A stretch of 64,000 nucleotides of DNA from Nisaea sediminum (GCF_014904705.1 NZ_JACZCQ010000013.1:1-64000), one strand, 5' to 3'; counted from the first letter of the stretch, positions 9,288 to 17,190 are shown. Notes: a model not told the origin generated them from the letters alone. Numbers and translations are program-made.

Positions 9288-10211
9288 ATGGCCGCTGGCA
9301 TGTCGGATATCCAGGCCCTGATCCGGGGCTTCTCTGTCGAGACCACGCCCGGCTCGGCCGCCAAGGTCGACGACTTCGCCGCGCTGCTTCCCCAGGGCAC
9401 GACAGTCAACGTGACCCAGCTCCCCGGTTCCGAGCTCTCCGACACAATCGCCGTGGCGAAGCGCCTGCGCGCCGAGGGCATGGTGCCGGTGCCGCACATC
9501 GCCGCCCGCAGCCTCACCGGCGCGGACGAACTCGCCCGCTATCTCGACGGCCTGGTCAGCGATGCGGGCGTCACCGAGGTTCTGGTGATCGGCGGCGGCG
9601 TCGACAAGCCGGCCGGCAGCTTCTCCGAGACCATGGACGTGCTCCGGAGCGGCCGGCTCGAGGCCGCCGGGATCGCCAAGGTCGGCGTCGCCGGCCACCC
9701 CGAAGGCTCGCCCGACATTTCCGAGAGCGGCCTCGCCGCCGCGCTTAAGGCCAAGAACGACTGGGCCAGGGAAACCGGCATCGAATGCTATATCGAGACC
9801 CAGTTCTGCTTCGACGCCGCCGCCATCCTGAAATGGGAGAAGGCGATCCGGGCGGCGGGCAACGAGCTGCCGATCCATATCGGCGTGCCGGGCCTCGCGA
9901 CCCTCAAGACGCTGCTGAAATTCGCCCAGGTCTCCGGCATCGGCCCCTCCATGCGGGTGCTCACGCGGCAGACCCGGAACATCGCGCGGCTGCTGACCGT
10001 GCAGGCGCCGGACCGGCTGCTGGTCGGGCTCGCCGACGGCATAGAGGCCGATCCGGACTGCCTGATCAGGCACCTGCACTTCTACCCCTTCGGCGGCCTT
10101 GCCAAGACCGTCGAATGGATCGACCAGGTCCAGGCCGGTGCCTACGCGCTCAACGGCAAGGGAGGCTTCGACGCCGCCCCTTTGTCGGCACGCGCCGCGG
10201 CGGCCTCGTAA
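9288..10211 (+). CDS. Methylenetetrahydrofolate reductase-like protein (307 aa)
   Basis: TIM-barrel protein of the MetF family, predicted to use FAD to interconvert methyl- and methylene-tetrahydrofolate in the cytoplasm. Visible family features are an N-terminal barrel strand with VNVTQLPG, the VPVPHIAARS segment, a nucleotide-binding-like VLVIGGGVDKPAG loop, and the C-terminal HLHFYPFGG. I chose ATG 9288 because AAGGAGA lies 4-10 nt upstream; the frame is open further upstream without support. It heads an operon with a methyl-THF:corrinoid methyltransferase and a RACo-type activator. That context suggests oxidation of methyl-THF formed by demethylation rather than methionine synthesis. Confidence 0.8.
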   Translation: MAAGMSDIQALIRGFSVETTPGSAAKVDDFAALLPQGTTVNVTQLPGSELSDTIAVAKRLRAEGMVPVPHIAARSLTGADELARYLDGLVSDAGVTEVLVIGGGVDKPAGSFSETMDVLRSGRLEAAGIAKVGVAGHPEGSPDISESGLAAALKAKNDWARETGIECYIETQFCFDAAAILKWEKAIRAAGNELPIHIGVPGLATLKTLLKFAQVSGIGPSMRVLTRQTRNIARLLTVQAPDRLLVGLADGIEADPDCLIRHLHFYPFGGLAKTVEWIDQVQAGAYALNGKGGFDAAPLSARAAAAS

Positions 10212-10248
10212 GCACCATTCTCGGCCTCTTCCAGGGAGACAAAGTCGA

Positions 10249-11154
10249 ATGACCGACACCGTCATAAGCTCGGCGACCAAGGAAATCGTGATCGGTTTCG
10301 AACGCCCCTTCTGCGTCATCGGCGAGCGCATCAACCCGACCGGCCGCAAGCTGCTCGCGGCCGAGATGGCGGCGGGCGACTACAGCCGCGTCGAGGCCGA
10401 CGCGATCGCCCAGGTCGAGGCCGGCGCCACCATGCTCGACGTCAATGCGGGCATCCCGCTGGCCGACGAGCCGGCGATCCTCGCCGAGTCGATCAAGTTG
10501 GTGCAGTCGCTGACCGACGTGCCGCTCTCCATCGACAGCTCGATCGTCGAGGCGCTGGAAGCAGGTCTCGCGGTCTACAAGGGCAAGGCGCTCGTGAATT
10601 CCGTCACCGGCGAGGAGGAGCGGCTCGAGGTCGTGCTGCCGCTGGTGAAGAAATACGGCGCCGCCGTGGTTGCGATCTCCAATGACGAGACCGGGATCTC
10701 CGAGGACCCGAACGTGCGCTACGAGGTGGCGAAGAAGATCGTCGAACGCGCCGCCGATTACGGCATCCCGCGCGAGGATATCGTGGTCGATCCGCTGGTC
10801 ATGCCGGTCGGCGCCATCAACCTCGCCGGACGCTCCGCCTTCGACCTGATCGGGCGGCTGCGCAACGAGCTCAAGGTGAACACCACCTGCGGCGCCTCCA
10901 ACATCTCCTTCGGCCTGCCGAACCGGCACGGCATGAACGCCGCCTTCCTCTCGATGGCGATCCATGCGGGGATGACCTCGGCGATCATGAACCCGCTGCA
11001 TGCCGAGGAAATGGGCGCGGTGATGGGCGCCGACGTGATGATGGGCCGCGACCCCGAATGCCGCCGCTGGATCAAGCGCTTCCGCGAAGCGCCGGCGGAA
11101 GGCGACGTCGTCAGCGCCCGCGGCAACCGCGAACGCCGGCGGCGCCGGGCCTGA
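10249..11154 (+). CDS. Methyltetrahydrofolate:corrinoid methyltransferase, pterin-binding type (301 aa)
   Basis: Pterin-binding TIM barrel related to AcsE/MtrH and the folate module of MetH. It would carry methyl groups between a corrinoid protein and tetrahydrofolate. Typical parts are VIGERINPTGRK (residues about 20-31), the ATMLDVNAGIP segment with the conserved Asp and Asn, LSIDSS, LVNSVTGEE, DPLVMPVG and NTTCGASNISFGLP. The last holds the conserved Asn used for N5 interaction in the family. The start is ATG 10249, with a GGGAG motif upstream. It follows the MetF-like gene by 37 bp and precedes the activator gene by 18 bp. Its partner is probably the corrinoid protein at 40080-40793. Confidence 0.85.
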   Translation: MTDTVISSATKEIVIGFERPFCVIGERINPTGRKLLAAEMAAGDYSRVEADAIAQVEAGATMLDVNAGIPLADEPAILAESIKLVQSLTDVPLSIDSSIVEALEAGLAVYKGKALVNSVTGEEERLEVVLPLVKKYGAAVVAISNDETGISEDPNVRYEVAKKIVERAADYGIPREDIVVDPLVMPVGAINLAGRSAFDLIGRLRNELKVNTTCGASNISFGLPNRHGMNAAFLSMAIHAGMTSAIMNPLHAEEMGAVMGADVMMGRDPECRRWIKRFREAPAEGDVVSARGNRERRRRRA

Positions 11155-11172
11155 CACAACAGAAGAGCGTCC

Positions 11173-13227
11173 ATGTCAGAATCCGACCCAGTATCGAGTT
11201 CCGGTCCGTTAGACATCCCTGACGACGTCTATGTGGTCTTCACGCCGTCCGGCCGGCGCGGCTTCGTGCCGCCCGGCACCACCGTGCTCGACGCGGCGCG
11301 CGCGCTCGGGGTCGATCTCGATTCCGTCTGCGGCGGCCGCTCCATGTGCGGGCGCTGCCAGATCCAGCTTTCCGAAGGCGAATTCGCGAAGTTCCAGATC
11401 ACCTCGCGGCCGGATGCCATCAGCCCGGCCACCAAGTCCGAGGAGCGCTATGCCGAGAAGCGCGGCCTGAAGCCGAAGCGGCGGCTCGGCTGCAACGCCA
11501 GGGTGCTCTCCAACTGCGTCATCGACATCCCGCCGGAAAGCCAGGTGCATCGCCAGGTGGTGCGCAAGCGCGCCGAGGTGCGGGACATCGAGATCCGCCC
11601 GGTCACCCACCTGCATTACATCGAGGTCCGCGAGCCGGACCTGCACGACCAGTCGAGCGATTTCCGCCGGCTCTGCGAATGCCTGCGCGAGCAATGGCCG
11701 AACTGGGGCATCGCCGACGACATCTCCTGCGACCACGCCGTGCTCACCACGCTGCAGAAGGCGCTGCGCGAGGGGAAATGGAAGGTCACGGTCGCGCTCC
11801 GCGAGGGCAACCGCGTCACCGGCGTCTGGCCTGGCTTCCGCGATAAAATTTATGGCCTTGCCGTCGATATCGGCTCGACCACCATGTCCGGCCATCTCTG
11901 CGACCTCGCGACCGGCAAGGTGCTCGCCTCGGCCGGCACCATGAACCCGCAGATCCGCTTCGGCGAGGACCTGATGAGCCGGGTCTCCTACGTGATGATG
12001 AATCCCGACGGCGAGGAGGAGATGACCCGCGTCGTGCGCGAGGCGGTGAACTTCCTCGCGACCCAGACGACGGCGGAGATCTCCGCCGGCTCGGACGAGA
12101 TCGTCGAGCTGGTCTTCGTCGGCAATCCGGTGATGCATCACCTGATGCTCGGCATCGATCCGACGGAGCTCGGCGGCGCGCCCTTCGCGCTGACGATCGA
12201 CACCGCCGTCGAACTGAGCGCCTCCGAACTCGACCTCTATCTCCATCCGGGCGCGCGGATCTATGCCCTGCCCTGCATCGCCGGCCATGTCGGCGCCGAC
12301 ACCGCCGCCGTCGTGCTCTCCGAGACGCCCTACAAGAACGACGAGATCACCCTGATCGTCGATGTCGGCACCAATGCCGAGATCGTGCTCGGCAACCGCG
12401 ACCACCTGCTCGCCTGCTCGAGCCCGACCGGCCCCGCCTTCGAGGGCGCGCAGATCTCCAGCGGCCAGCGCGCGGCGCCGGGCGCCATCGAGCGCGTGCG
12501 GATCGATCCGGAGACCCTGGAGCCGCGCTTCCAGATCATCGGCCGCGACCGCTGGTCGAACGAGCCGGAATTCGCCGAGGCAGCCGGGGAGATCGGCGGC
12601 ATCACCGGGATCTGCGGTTCCGGCATCATCGAGGCGATCGGCGAGATGTTCCTCGCCGGCATGATCACCACCGACGGCGTGATCGACGGCGCGCTGGCGG
12701 AGAAGTCGGAGCGGATCTATTCCGACGGCCGCACCTTCTCCTACCGGATCTCCGAGACCGTCTCGGTGACCCAGACCGACGTGCGCTCGATCCAGCTCGC
12801 CAAGGCCGCGCTCTATGCCGGCGCGCGCCTGCTGATGGACCGCCGCGGCGTCGATGCTGTCGACCGCGTGGTGCTGGCCGGCGCCTTCGGCAGCCATATC
12901 GACCCGAAATACGCCATGGTCCTCGGCATGATCCCGGACTGCGAGCTGGCGAACGTCACCTCGGTCGGCAACGCGGCCGGCACCGGCGCCCGCATCGCGC
13001 TGCTGAACGGCCAGGCGCGCAAAGAGATCGAGTGGGTCGTGCGCACCATCGAGAAGGTGGAGACGGCGGTCGAGCCGCGCTTCCAGGAACATTTCGTCGG
13101 CGCCATGGCGCTGCCGCACAAGACGGATCCCTATGCGCGGCTGCGCGCGGCGGTGAAGCTGCCGGAGCCGCGGAGCCTCACGGGCGGGGACGGCGAAGGC
13201 GGCGGACGGCGGAGACGGCGGCGTTAA
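11173..13227 (+). CDS. RACo-like reductive activator of corrinoid proteins, 2Fe-2S plus ASKHA ATPase (684 aa)
   Basis: Two-part protein. An N-terminal plant-type 2Fe-2S ferredoxin domain (about 20-115) shows Cys53-x5-Cys59-x2-Cys62 and a distant Cys107. It is followed by a linker and a long ASKHA-fold ATPase domain (DUF4445, about 225-660) with VDIGSTTMSGHLCD, VDVGTNAEIVLG and AGAFGSHIDP. Such proteins reduce inactive Co(II) corrinoid to Co(I) at the cost of ATP. This is needed when a B12 methyltransferase is accidentally oxidised. It ends with an arginine-rich tail. The gene closes the 9288-13227 operon. RACo-type proteins are best known from anaerobes, so their use in this apparently aerobic lineage is notable. 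Confidence 0.85.
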   Translation: MSESDPVSSSGPLDIPDDVYVVFTPSGRRGFVPPGTTVLDAARALGVDLDSVCGGRSMCGRCQIQLSEGEFAKFQITSRPDAISPATKSEERYAEKRGLKPKRRLGCNARVLSNCVIDIPPESQVHRQVVRKRAEVRDIEIRPVTHLHYIEVREPDLHDQSSDFRRLCECLREQWPNWGIADDISCDHAVLTTLQKALREGKWKVTVALREGNRVTGVWPGFRDKIYGLAVDIGSTTMSGHLCDLATGKVLASAGTMNPQIRFGEDLMSRVSYVMMNPDGEEEMTRVVREAVNFLATQTTAEISAGSDEIVELVFVGNPVMHHLMLGIDPTELGGAPFALTIDTAVELSASELDLYLHPGARIYALPCIAGHVGADTAAVVLSETPYKNDEITLIVDVGTNAEIVLGNRDHLLACSSPTGPAFEGAQISSGQRAAPGAIERVRIDPETLEPRFQIIGRDRWSNEPEFAEAAGEIGGITGICGSGIIEAIGEMFLAGMITTDGVIDGALAEKSERIYSDGRTFSYRISETVSVTQTDVRSIQLAKAALYAGARLLMDRRGVDAVDRVVLAGAFGSHIDPKYAMVLGMIPDCELANVTSVGNAAGTGARIALLNGQARKEIEWVVRTIEKVETAVEPRFQEHFVGAMALPHKTDPYARLRAAVKLPEPRSLTGGDGEGGGRRRRRR

Positions 13228-13528
13228 TGCATAATATGAGCTTCACCTGACGCCTAACGAATTCGCTATACGTAAACGTCATAAATTATGGTTTGGGATC
13301 AATTCGTTATATTGCTCTCACAATCTCGCACCGACATAAAAGTTATTTCGCAAAGGTGCTATGATACTTTAACCGACCTTATCAATTTGCTACGATTTCA
13401 TCTTCAACGCGCCATTCAATGTCCAATTAATCGCATTTTTGCGCATTCACCCATAAACTCGTTGACATCACGCAATAACAACCCCATTAGTTTTAAATTA
13501 CATATATTATACGCTTAGGGTCGCTAAG
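13228..13528. promoter_or_regulatory. AT-rich left border of the accessory island, with promoter-like sequences
   Basis: Base composition drops sharply here compared with the GC-rich gene before it, marking the start of the AT-rich island. There is a TTGACA at 13462-13467 and a TATTAT at 13505-13510 just before the XRE gene, but they are too far apart to be one promoter. No terminator with a clear T run was found after 13227 and no coding frame was recognised. Confidence 0.4.
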
Positions 13529-13777
13529 ATGATTGAACAATCTGGGACAGCTCACTGGTATGTGCATAAAGCGCGGACCCTTCGCATTTCGGCGAAGCTT
13601 ACGCTCAATAAACTTGCGACTTTGGCCGATATTTCTCGGCAGACCGCGACAAAGATTGAGAAGAATCACCCAGTAACCGAAGTTATAGCGGAAAAACATT
13701 TTAGCGCTTTAAACGACGCTCTTGGTGGCAAATTGCTACGCGACGATCACGTTAAGAGTTTTCCATTTAAGGGGTAG
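13529..13777 (+). CDS. Small XRE-family helix-turn-helix regulator (82 aa)
   Basis: DNA-binding protein with a Cro/CI-type HTH at about residues 16-65; the helices ISAKLTLNKLATLADIS and RQTATKIEKN fit the fold. It is short and has no second domain, as in regulators of toxin-antitoxin or defence operons. It starts at ATG 13529 with no strong ribosome binding site, and a TATTAT box ends 18 nt upstream, so a short or leaderless transcript is possible. Three small genes follow at once (4 bp, overlap, 1 bp), which suggests that it controls them. Codon use is AT-rich, unlike the flanking chromosome. Confidence 0.75.
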   Translation: MIEQSGTAHWYVHKARTLRISAKLTLNKLATLADISRQTATKIEKNHPVTEVIAEKHFSALNDALGGKLLRDDHVKSFPFKG

Positions 13778-13781
13778 CAAC

Positions 13782-13946
13782 ATGAGTCATATTCTTCACG
13801 AATTAGAGAATTTTTTAGATAAGATAGTCTTTCGCTCTTACTATCAAAAGATAGAGCGCGAACAAGAAGAAGCGAAGGTTATGCAAAAATTTGTCGCGGC
13901 AAAATTTAGCCGCGGCAATGTCTCAATTCAGTTCGGTCGTTTCTAG
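13782..13946 (+). CDS. Small hypothetical protein in the XRE operon (54 aa)
   Basis: Charged helical protein with an EREQEEAKVMQKF stretch and no membrane segment. The ATG at 13782 is preceded by AAGGGG at a good distance, and the gene lies 4 bp after the XRE gene. Its last 29 bp overlap the next gene in another frame, which implies translational coupling. No family was recognised. Because it is so small, its reality rests on the ribosome binding site, the spacing and the coupling. Confidence 0.5.
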   Translation: MSHILHELENFLDKIVFRSYYQKIEREQEEAKVMQKFVAAKFSRGNVSIQFGRF

Positions 13947-14613
13947 ATCGAAATTAATTTCACGGCCACATCAAGTGAAAAAGTACAAACATCAATTAGA
14001 TAGGCTTGTCAGCCATTACAACCATGTAGAGTATTTAGTGAAGACTTACGAGCTTCGCCAATACGAGGTACTGCTACCTGCTATAAATGAATTGAGATAT
14101 GCAGGCCGCAGAGCAATAGATATCATGGCGCTGCTCTCTAAAGAAAATGAAGCCGAACCCAATTCGGAAAAAGTTGATCAATATTTCGTCGATGCTGAAC
14201 TTGCATGCATCAGAGCCAAGCACGATATAGTCGACGCGCTCGTGCTTTACGGTCTTTCTCGAATTCAAAGCTTAAATGAAAAATATGATTTCGATGAGCT
14301 AGTCGCAGCTTTTCCCAAATTCAACTATTTCTCAAAATTTTTACTCTTCGCGAGACGCGAAATTCAACGGTCGCGCGAATTTCGGGAAGAAAGGAATGAA
14401 ATATACTCCGCCTTGTATGAGAAATTAGTGCCCGACTTTCTCGATTTCATGGACGAAGTAGATGCCAATTTCGACCAACTTGTCCAAGGAGAAAGAAAAC
14501 GACAGTATTTTCAAACCCTCTCTCCTCAGATTTCGTTTGGGTGGATCTTAGGTGGCCTCGGAATAGGAGGAAGCGCAATCCTCGCTCTAATCCAATATAT
14601 ATGGCGAGGATGA
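13918..14613 (+). CDS. Helical protein with a C-terminal membrane anchor, unknown family (231 aa)
   Basis: Residues 1-200 are strongly helical and charged, with a likely coiled-coil tendency in the SREFREERNEIYSALYEKL region. Residues about 205-228 form a single hydrophobic helix (WILGGLGIGGSAILALIQY), so the protein is probably tail-anchored with its bulk in the cytoplasm. I use ATG 13918; a TTG at 13891 is also in frame. It overlaps the 54-aa gene and is followed after 1 bp by another membrane protein gene. I do not recognise the family. Its place in an XRE-led operon suggests a toxin-like or defence role, but that is inference. Confidence 0.65.
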   Translation: MSQFSSVVSRSKLISRPHQVKKYKHQLDRLVSHYNHVEYLVKTYELRQYEVLLPAINELRYAGRRAIDIMALLSKENEAEPNSEKVDQYFVDAELACIRAKHDIVDALVLYGLSRIQSLNEKYDFDELVAAFPKFNYFSKFLLFARREIQRSREFREERNEIYSALYEKLVPDFLDFMDEVDANFDQLVQGERKRQYFQTLSPQISFGWILGGLGIGGSAILALIQYIWRG

Positions 14614-14614
14614 A

Positions 14615-14926
14615 GTGATTGATGATATCGCCAGTTTTGTTCTTACAAATTTCAATGCAATTTCAGCGATTGCAGGAGCACTCGGAGCTATTATATACAC
14701 GCTAAATCACTTTAGAGGTCATAATAATTTTCGCGTAGATGGAATGATGACTTTTGCAGGTGGATTTTACTCCGCTCCAGTTATTATTCTATTTGCAGTA
14801 TGCACTGTGAAGCCTGAATACTTTCAGAAAATTCCGAATGTTAATTTTTACGCCTTTCTACTAACAGTTTACATTGCATGGCAATCTTTATCTTTAATAA
14901 TAAGAAGCAAAAAAAGACAAATTTGA
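14615..14926 (+). CDS. Small integral membrane protein (103 aa)
   Basis: Three predicted membrane helices at about 8-30 (FNAISAIAGALGAIIYTL), 46-63 (MMTFAGGFYSAPVIILFAV) and 77-95 (FYAFLLTVYIAWQSLSLII), with a basic C-terminal tail (RSKKRQ). The GTG start at 14615 lies one base after the upstream stop, with GCGAGGA before it, so translation is coupled. It is the last gene of the XRE operon. No known family was recognised. A membrane effector or a partner of the anchored protein upstream is a reasonable guess. Confidence 0.65.
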   Translation: MIDDIASFVLTNFNAISAIAGALGAIIYTLNHFRGHNNFRVDGMMTFAGGFYSAPVIILFAVCTVKPEYFQKIPNVNFYAFLLTVYIAWQSLSLIIRSKKRQI

Positions 14927-15042
14927 AAATATTATCTTTTTAGGAACATATTATTAACTAAATAAATACACAAATAATTTATCTTTTAGCTCTCGCAAAA
15001 TTATAATTTACTGAAATAAATGCGAAAAATTCGCCCCTCCGG

Positions 15043-15070
15043 GAATTGATGCGACACGCAACTTAATTTG
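15043..15070 (+). repeat. REP-like repeat copy A
   Basis: Diverged copy of the island repeat: gaatt, then gcgacacgc, then aacttaatt. It lies exactly 60 bp before copy B in the same orientation. Confidence 0.5.
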
Positions 15071-15102
15071 CGCTTTAATTCCACAGCAACATTATTTTGA
15101 CA

Positions 15103-15130
15103 GAATTAAGGGGACACGTCACTTAATTAG
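15103..15130 (+). repeat. REP-like repeat copy B
   Basis: Best-formed copy: gaattaag, then gggacacgt, then cacttaatt. It forms a large imperfect hairpin with the inverted copy C (15164-15189), like a paired REP element. Confidence 0.65.
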
Positions 15131-15163
15131 CGGATAGCAACTCGTCGTCCCGGGGCGGACCTG

Positions 15164-15189
15164 GATTTAAGTCGTGTGTCCCCTTATTC
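15164..15189 (-). repeat. REP-like repeat copy C (inverted)
   Basis: Reverse-orientation copy; read on the minus strand it is gaataag, ggggacacac, gacttaaat. With copy B it encloses a 33-bp GC-rich spacer. Confidence 0.65.
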
Positions 15190-15198
15190 GGGCTTTTC

Positions 15199-15561
15199 TT
15201 AGCTCTGCTCGCGTCTATTGCTACTTGGCTCACTAACACGAGCGCGCGCGACAGCCCATAGGCTCAAAAAACCTGAATACGGGCAGAAAATTTCTCTGCT
15301 ATCCGTCAGGGTTTTAAAATTGTGGCACGTCCCTTGGCCAAATATGATTGTCCAAGGCTCCCCATTGAAGATCTTGGAGTCGAGCTCATTTTGCCGTTCT
15401 GGCGCTATGGCAAAAGGCGATTGCGCAACTGCATGAGTCAAACCTCGAATAAGAGCTTCACCGCCATCTTTCCGTGAACCTCTGGAAGACATCATGAGTT
15501 CCGTTAACGTTTCGTCGCCTTCGAAAATTGTTCGCTCGATCAAAGCGATCCATATTACCAA
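15199..15561 (-). pseudogene. Possible degraded or frameshifted gene
   Basis: This minus-strand frame encodes up to 120 residues with an amino acid mix that looks protein-like (segments LTELMMSSRGSRKDGGEALI and NGEPWTIIFGQGTCHNF). It has only a TTG start and a stop just upstream. A second minus-strand frame beginning at ATG 15676 (MDFWVIDIFKVALQVKSLNW) runs into it around 15560, shifted by one frame. The two together could be one gene broken by a frameshift. No family was recognised and the frame overlaps the start of the HNH gene on the other strand, so it may also be spurious. Confidence 0.22.
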
Positions 15562-15653
15562 CTCTGTCAGTGCGCGTTATCGGCGCTTCGCGAAACTCAG
15601 GTTTAAGCGCGAGCTTCCAATTTAGTGACTTTACCTGCAAAGCCACTTTGAAA

Positions 15654-16367
15654 ATGTCTATCACCCAAAAATCCATAAAAATTCTCTGGTCCTCGGCAGG
15701 CGGTCGCTGCTCCTTTCCTAATTGCTGGCAGCGTCTTTGCTTTCACGAGGCTGAAAAATCGGCGCCTTACACACTCGGGGAGATGGCACATATCTCCGGT
15801 GAAAAACCGGGGTCCAATCGGCATGACCCTGCTCAGACGGACAGCGAGCGAGATGATTATCAAAATTTGATATTGTTGTGTCCGACGCACCACGCACTAA
15901 TCGACCGTAAAGAGAATGAGCTTATCTATACGGTTCAGGATTTGCTTCAGATGAAGGCCGCGCACGAAGCGCGGGTGTTGGAACAAATGGAGATGGTCCA
16001 CGCGCCGACAAAGACAGCTGCTGCCCGCTTGATCCTTCCCCTACTCGAAGAGAATAGGCAGACTTGGCTCCACTGCGGCCCGTCGTCTGAACTCGCCCGC
16101 AGCCAACCTCATAACCAAGCAGCACATGCTGTCTGGGTGTCGGAACGTCTCTCGGTTATTGTTCCGAACAACCGAAAGCTCGCAGATCTGCTGGAAAAAT
16201 ATAAAGACCTCTTTGCTCCCAACGAACAAACCGCAGTAGCCGCTTTCTTGACTCATGCAAGGAGTTACGAGCTATGGGTGCAGGACGTAGTGCCATACGC
16301 AGCGGTAAAGCGTTTCCCGATCGAATTTGATAATCTTATTAGAGGAATTTCAAATGGGGGCACATAG
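15654..16367 (+). CDS. HNH endonuclease-domain protein (237 aa)
   Basis: Residues 10-100 form an HNH (beta-beta-alpha metal) nuclease domain with structural cysteines Cys19 (RCSFPNC, with Cys24) and Cys76. The likely catalytic His46 lies in EMAHISGE, followed by Asn71 (YQNLILLC) and His79-His80. The motif DRKENE-YTVQDLLQMKAAHE is usual for nucleases of this group. The C-terminal 130 residues are an unrecognised helical domain that could sense or bind a partner. I chose ATG 15654; the frame is open upstream but enters DNA with no matching sequence. The end overlaps the next gene by 14 bp. A role in DNA cleavage for defence is likely but not proven. Confidence 0.75.
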   Translation: MSITQKSIKILWSSAGGRCSFPNCWQRLCFHEAEKSAPYTLGEMAHISGEKPGSNRHDPAQTDSERDDYQNLILLCPTHHALIDRKENELIYTVQDLLQMKAAHEARVLEQMEMVHAPTKTAAARLILPLLEENRQTWLHCGPSSELARSQPHNQAAHAVWVSERLSVIVPNNRKLADLLEKYKDLFAPNEQTAVAAFLTHARSYELWVQDVVPYAAVKRFPIEFDNLIRGISNGGT

Positions 16368-16764
16368 CGATAATTTTCCATGGCCAAGCCACTATGGAAA
16401 TTACAATTTCTTCGAAGAACGGCTGTCTAACCACAGCAAGGTTGCATCTCTCAGGTCGCAAGGGGACGGCATCTATCAATTGACCCTAAAGCGAGGCGAA
16501 ACGCTGCGAGTTTTTATTTGCGAATGTTACGCTTTTGGTATTGCCGAGTACATGGAAACAATTGAACAAATTGGAAAACTAAACGCCGTCATAATCAATT
16601 CTGCATGGTGCGGTTATTCACCCGACGCCAAAAGGTTTTGTCGTGAATCTCGTGTCGGGCTTTTCACGATAGGCGAGTTCATGGCGGCTTTAAATCGCCC
16701 TAGATATTGGGATTACTTGACCGACGACGAGAAAGAATACTTCAAAAAACAAGGCTGGCTTTGA
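16354..16764 (+). CDS. Hypothetical protein, possibly Mrr/restriction-endonuclease-like fold (136 aa)
   Basis: Small soluble alpha/beta protein. The stretch LNAVIINSAWCGYSPDAKRF, followed by VGLFTIGEFMAAL, resembles the C-terminal half of Mrr-type restriction domains. There a strand is followed by a 'xFTxxAxxxA' helix and a strand with a Gly-Glu pair. A clear catalytic D/E-x-K was not seen, so it may be inactive or only distantly related. The start is ATG 16354 with AGAGGA 8-13 nt upstream, inside the HNH gene end. Its stop overlaps the TTG start of the next gene, so the three genes are translationally coupled. Confidence 0.55.
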   Translation: MGAHSDNFPWPSHYGNYNFFEERLSNHSKVASLRSQGDGIYQLTLKRGETLRVFICECYAFGIAEYMETIEQIGKLNAVIINSAWCGYSPDAKRFCRESRVGLFTIGEFMAALNRPRYWDYLTDDEKEYFKKQGWL

Positions 16765-17099
16765 ACTATAGTTTAGAAATTTATGGCTTTGGATCGGCAT
16801 TTACCAATGCTGATATGGTCAACGATATTGACTTTCTAATCATCCACCGGGACGCTAGTCAGACCTCATGTCGACTTGCTATTCAATGCAAACAGCATAT
16901 CGAAAATAAAGTCGACCACGCGCATGTTACGATGCTTTCGGCATCTGAAGAATCCTATTTCCAATTCATCAAAACTGCCCGCGCGACGTACCTTGGAAAC
17001 ATTAATGAAGATCACATTGACCAAGATGTTTCTGCCATTTGCCAAAATGCCCAACAAATCAGAAACTTAACCTTCTCTCTTCTGTCCGAGATCCGCTAA
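16761..17099 (+). CDS. Nucleotidyltransferase-fold protein (112 aa)
   Basis: The N terminus reads YGFGSAF...NDIDFLIIH, matching the nucleotidyltransferase signature hG-S-x9-D-x-D-h (Gly11-Ser12, Asp22, Asp24). Such proteins transfer nucleotides to proteins or RNA; minimal versions act as antitoxins or toxins. I chose TTG 16761 because it forms a TTGA overlap with the upstream stop; no in-frame ATG precedes the motif. The rest (30-112) is helical. It is the last gene of the HNH operon, and a REP-like repeat begins at its stop codon. The function in this trio is unknown. Confidence 0.6.
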   Translation: MNYSLEIYGFGSAFTNADMVNDIDFLIIHRDASQTSCRLAIQCKQHIENKVDHAHVTMLSASEESYFQFIKTARATYLGNINEDHIDQDVSAICQNAQQIRNLTFSLLSEIR

Positions 17100-17122
17100 T
17101 TTAGGGGACACGTGACTCAATT
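17097..17122 (+). repeat. REP-like repeat copy D
   Basis: taatttag, then gggacacgt, then gactcaatt. Same orientation as copy B. It starts at the stop codon of the nucleotidyltransferase-like gene, closing the island. Confidence 0.6.
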
Positions 17123-17190
17123 CGCCTTTTACTCCGTAGCCACACGATCTGGCTACAGTTGCGGCCTGCGTTGTCCATTTTCTGAATTCC

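Noticed and set aside
11209-13119. 636-codon open frame opposite the RACo-like gene
   Set aside because: The sense strand carries a full ferredoxin and ATPase. The antisense product is Arg/Ala/Gly-rich with no motif.
13962-14268. Short minus-strand frame opposite the 231-aa membrane-anchored protein
   Set aside because: It has no ribosome binding site or partner and the sense frame is longer and coupled to its neighbours.
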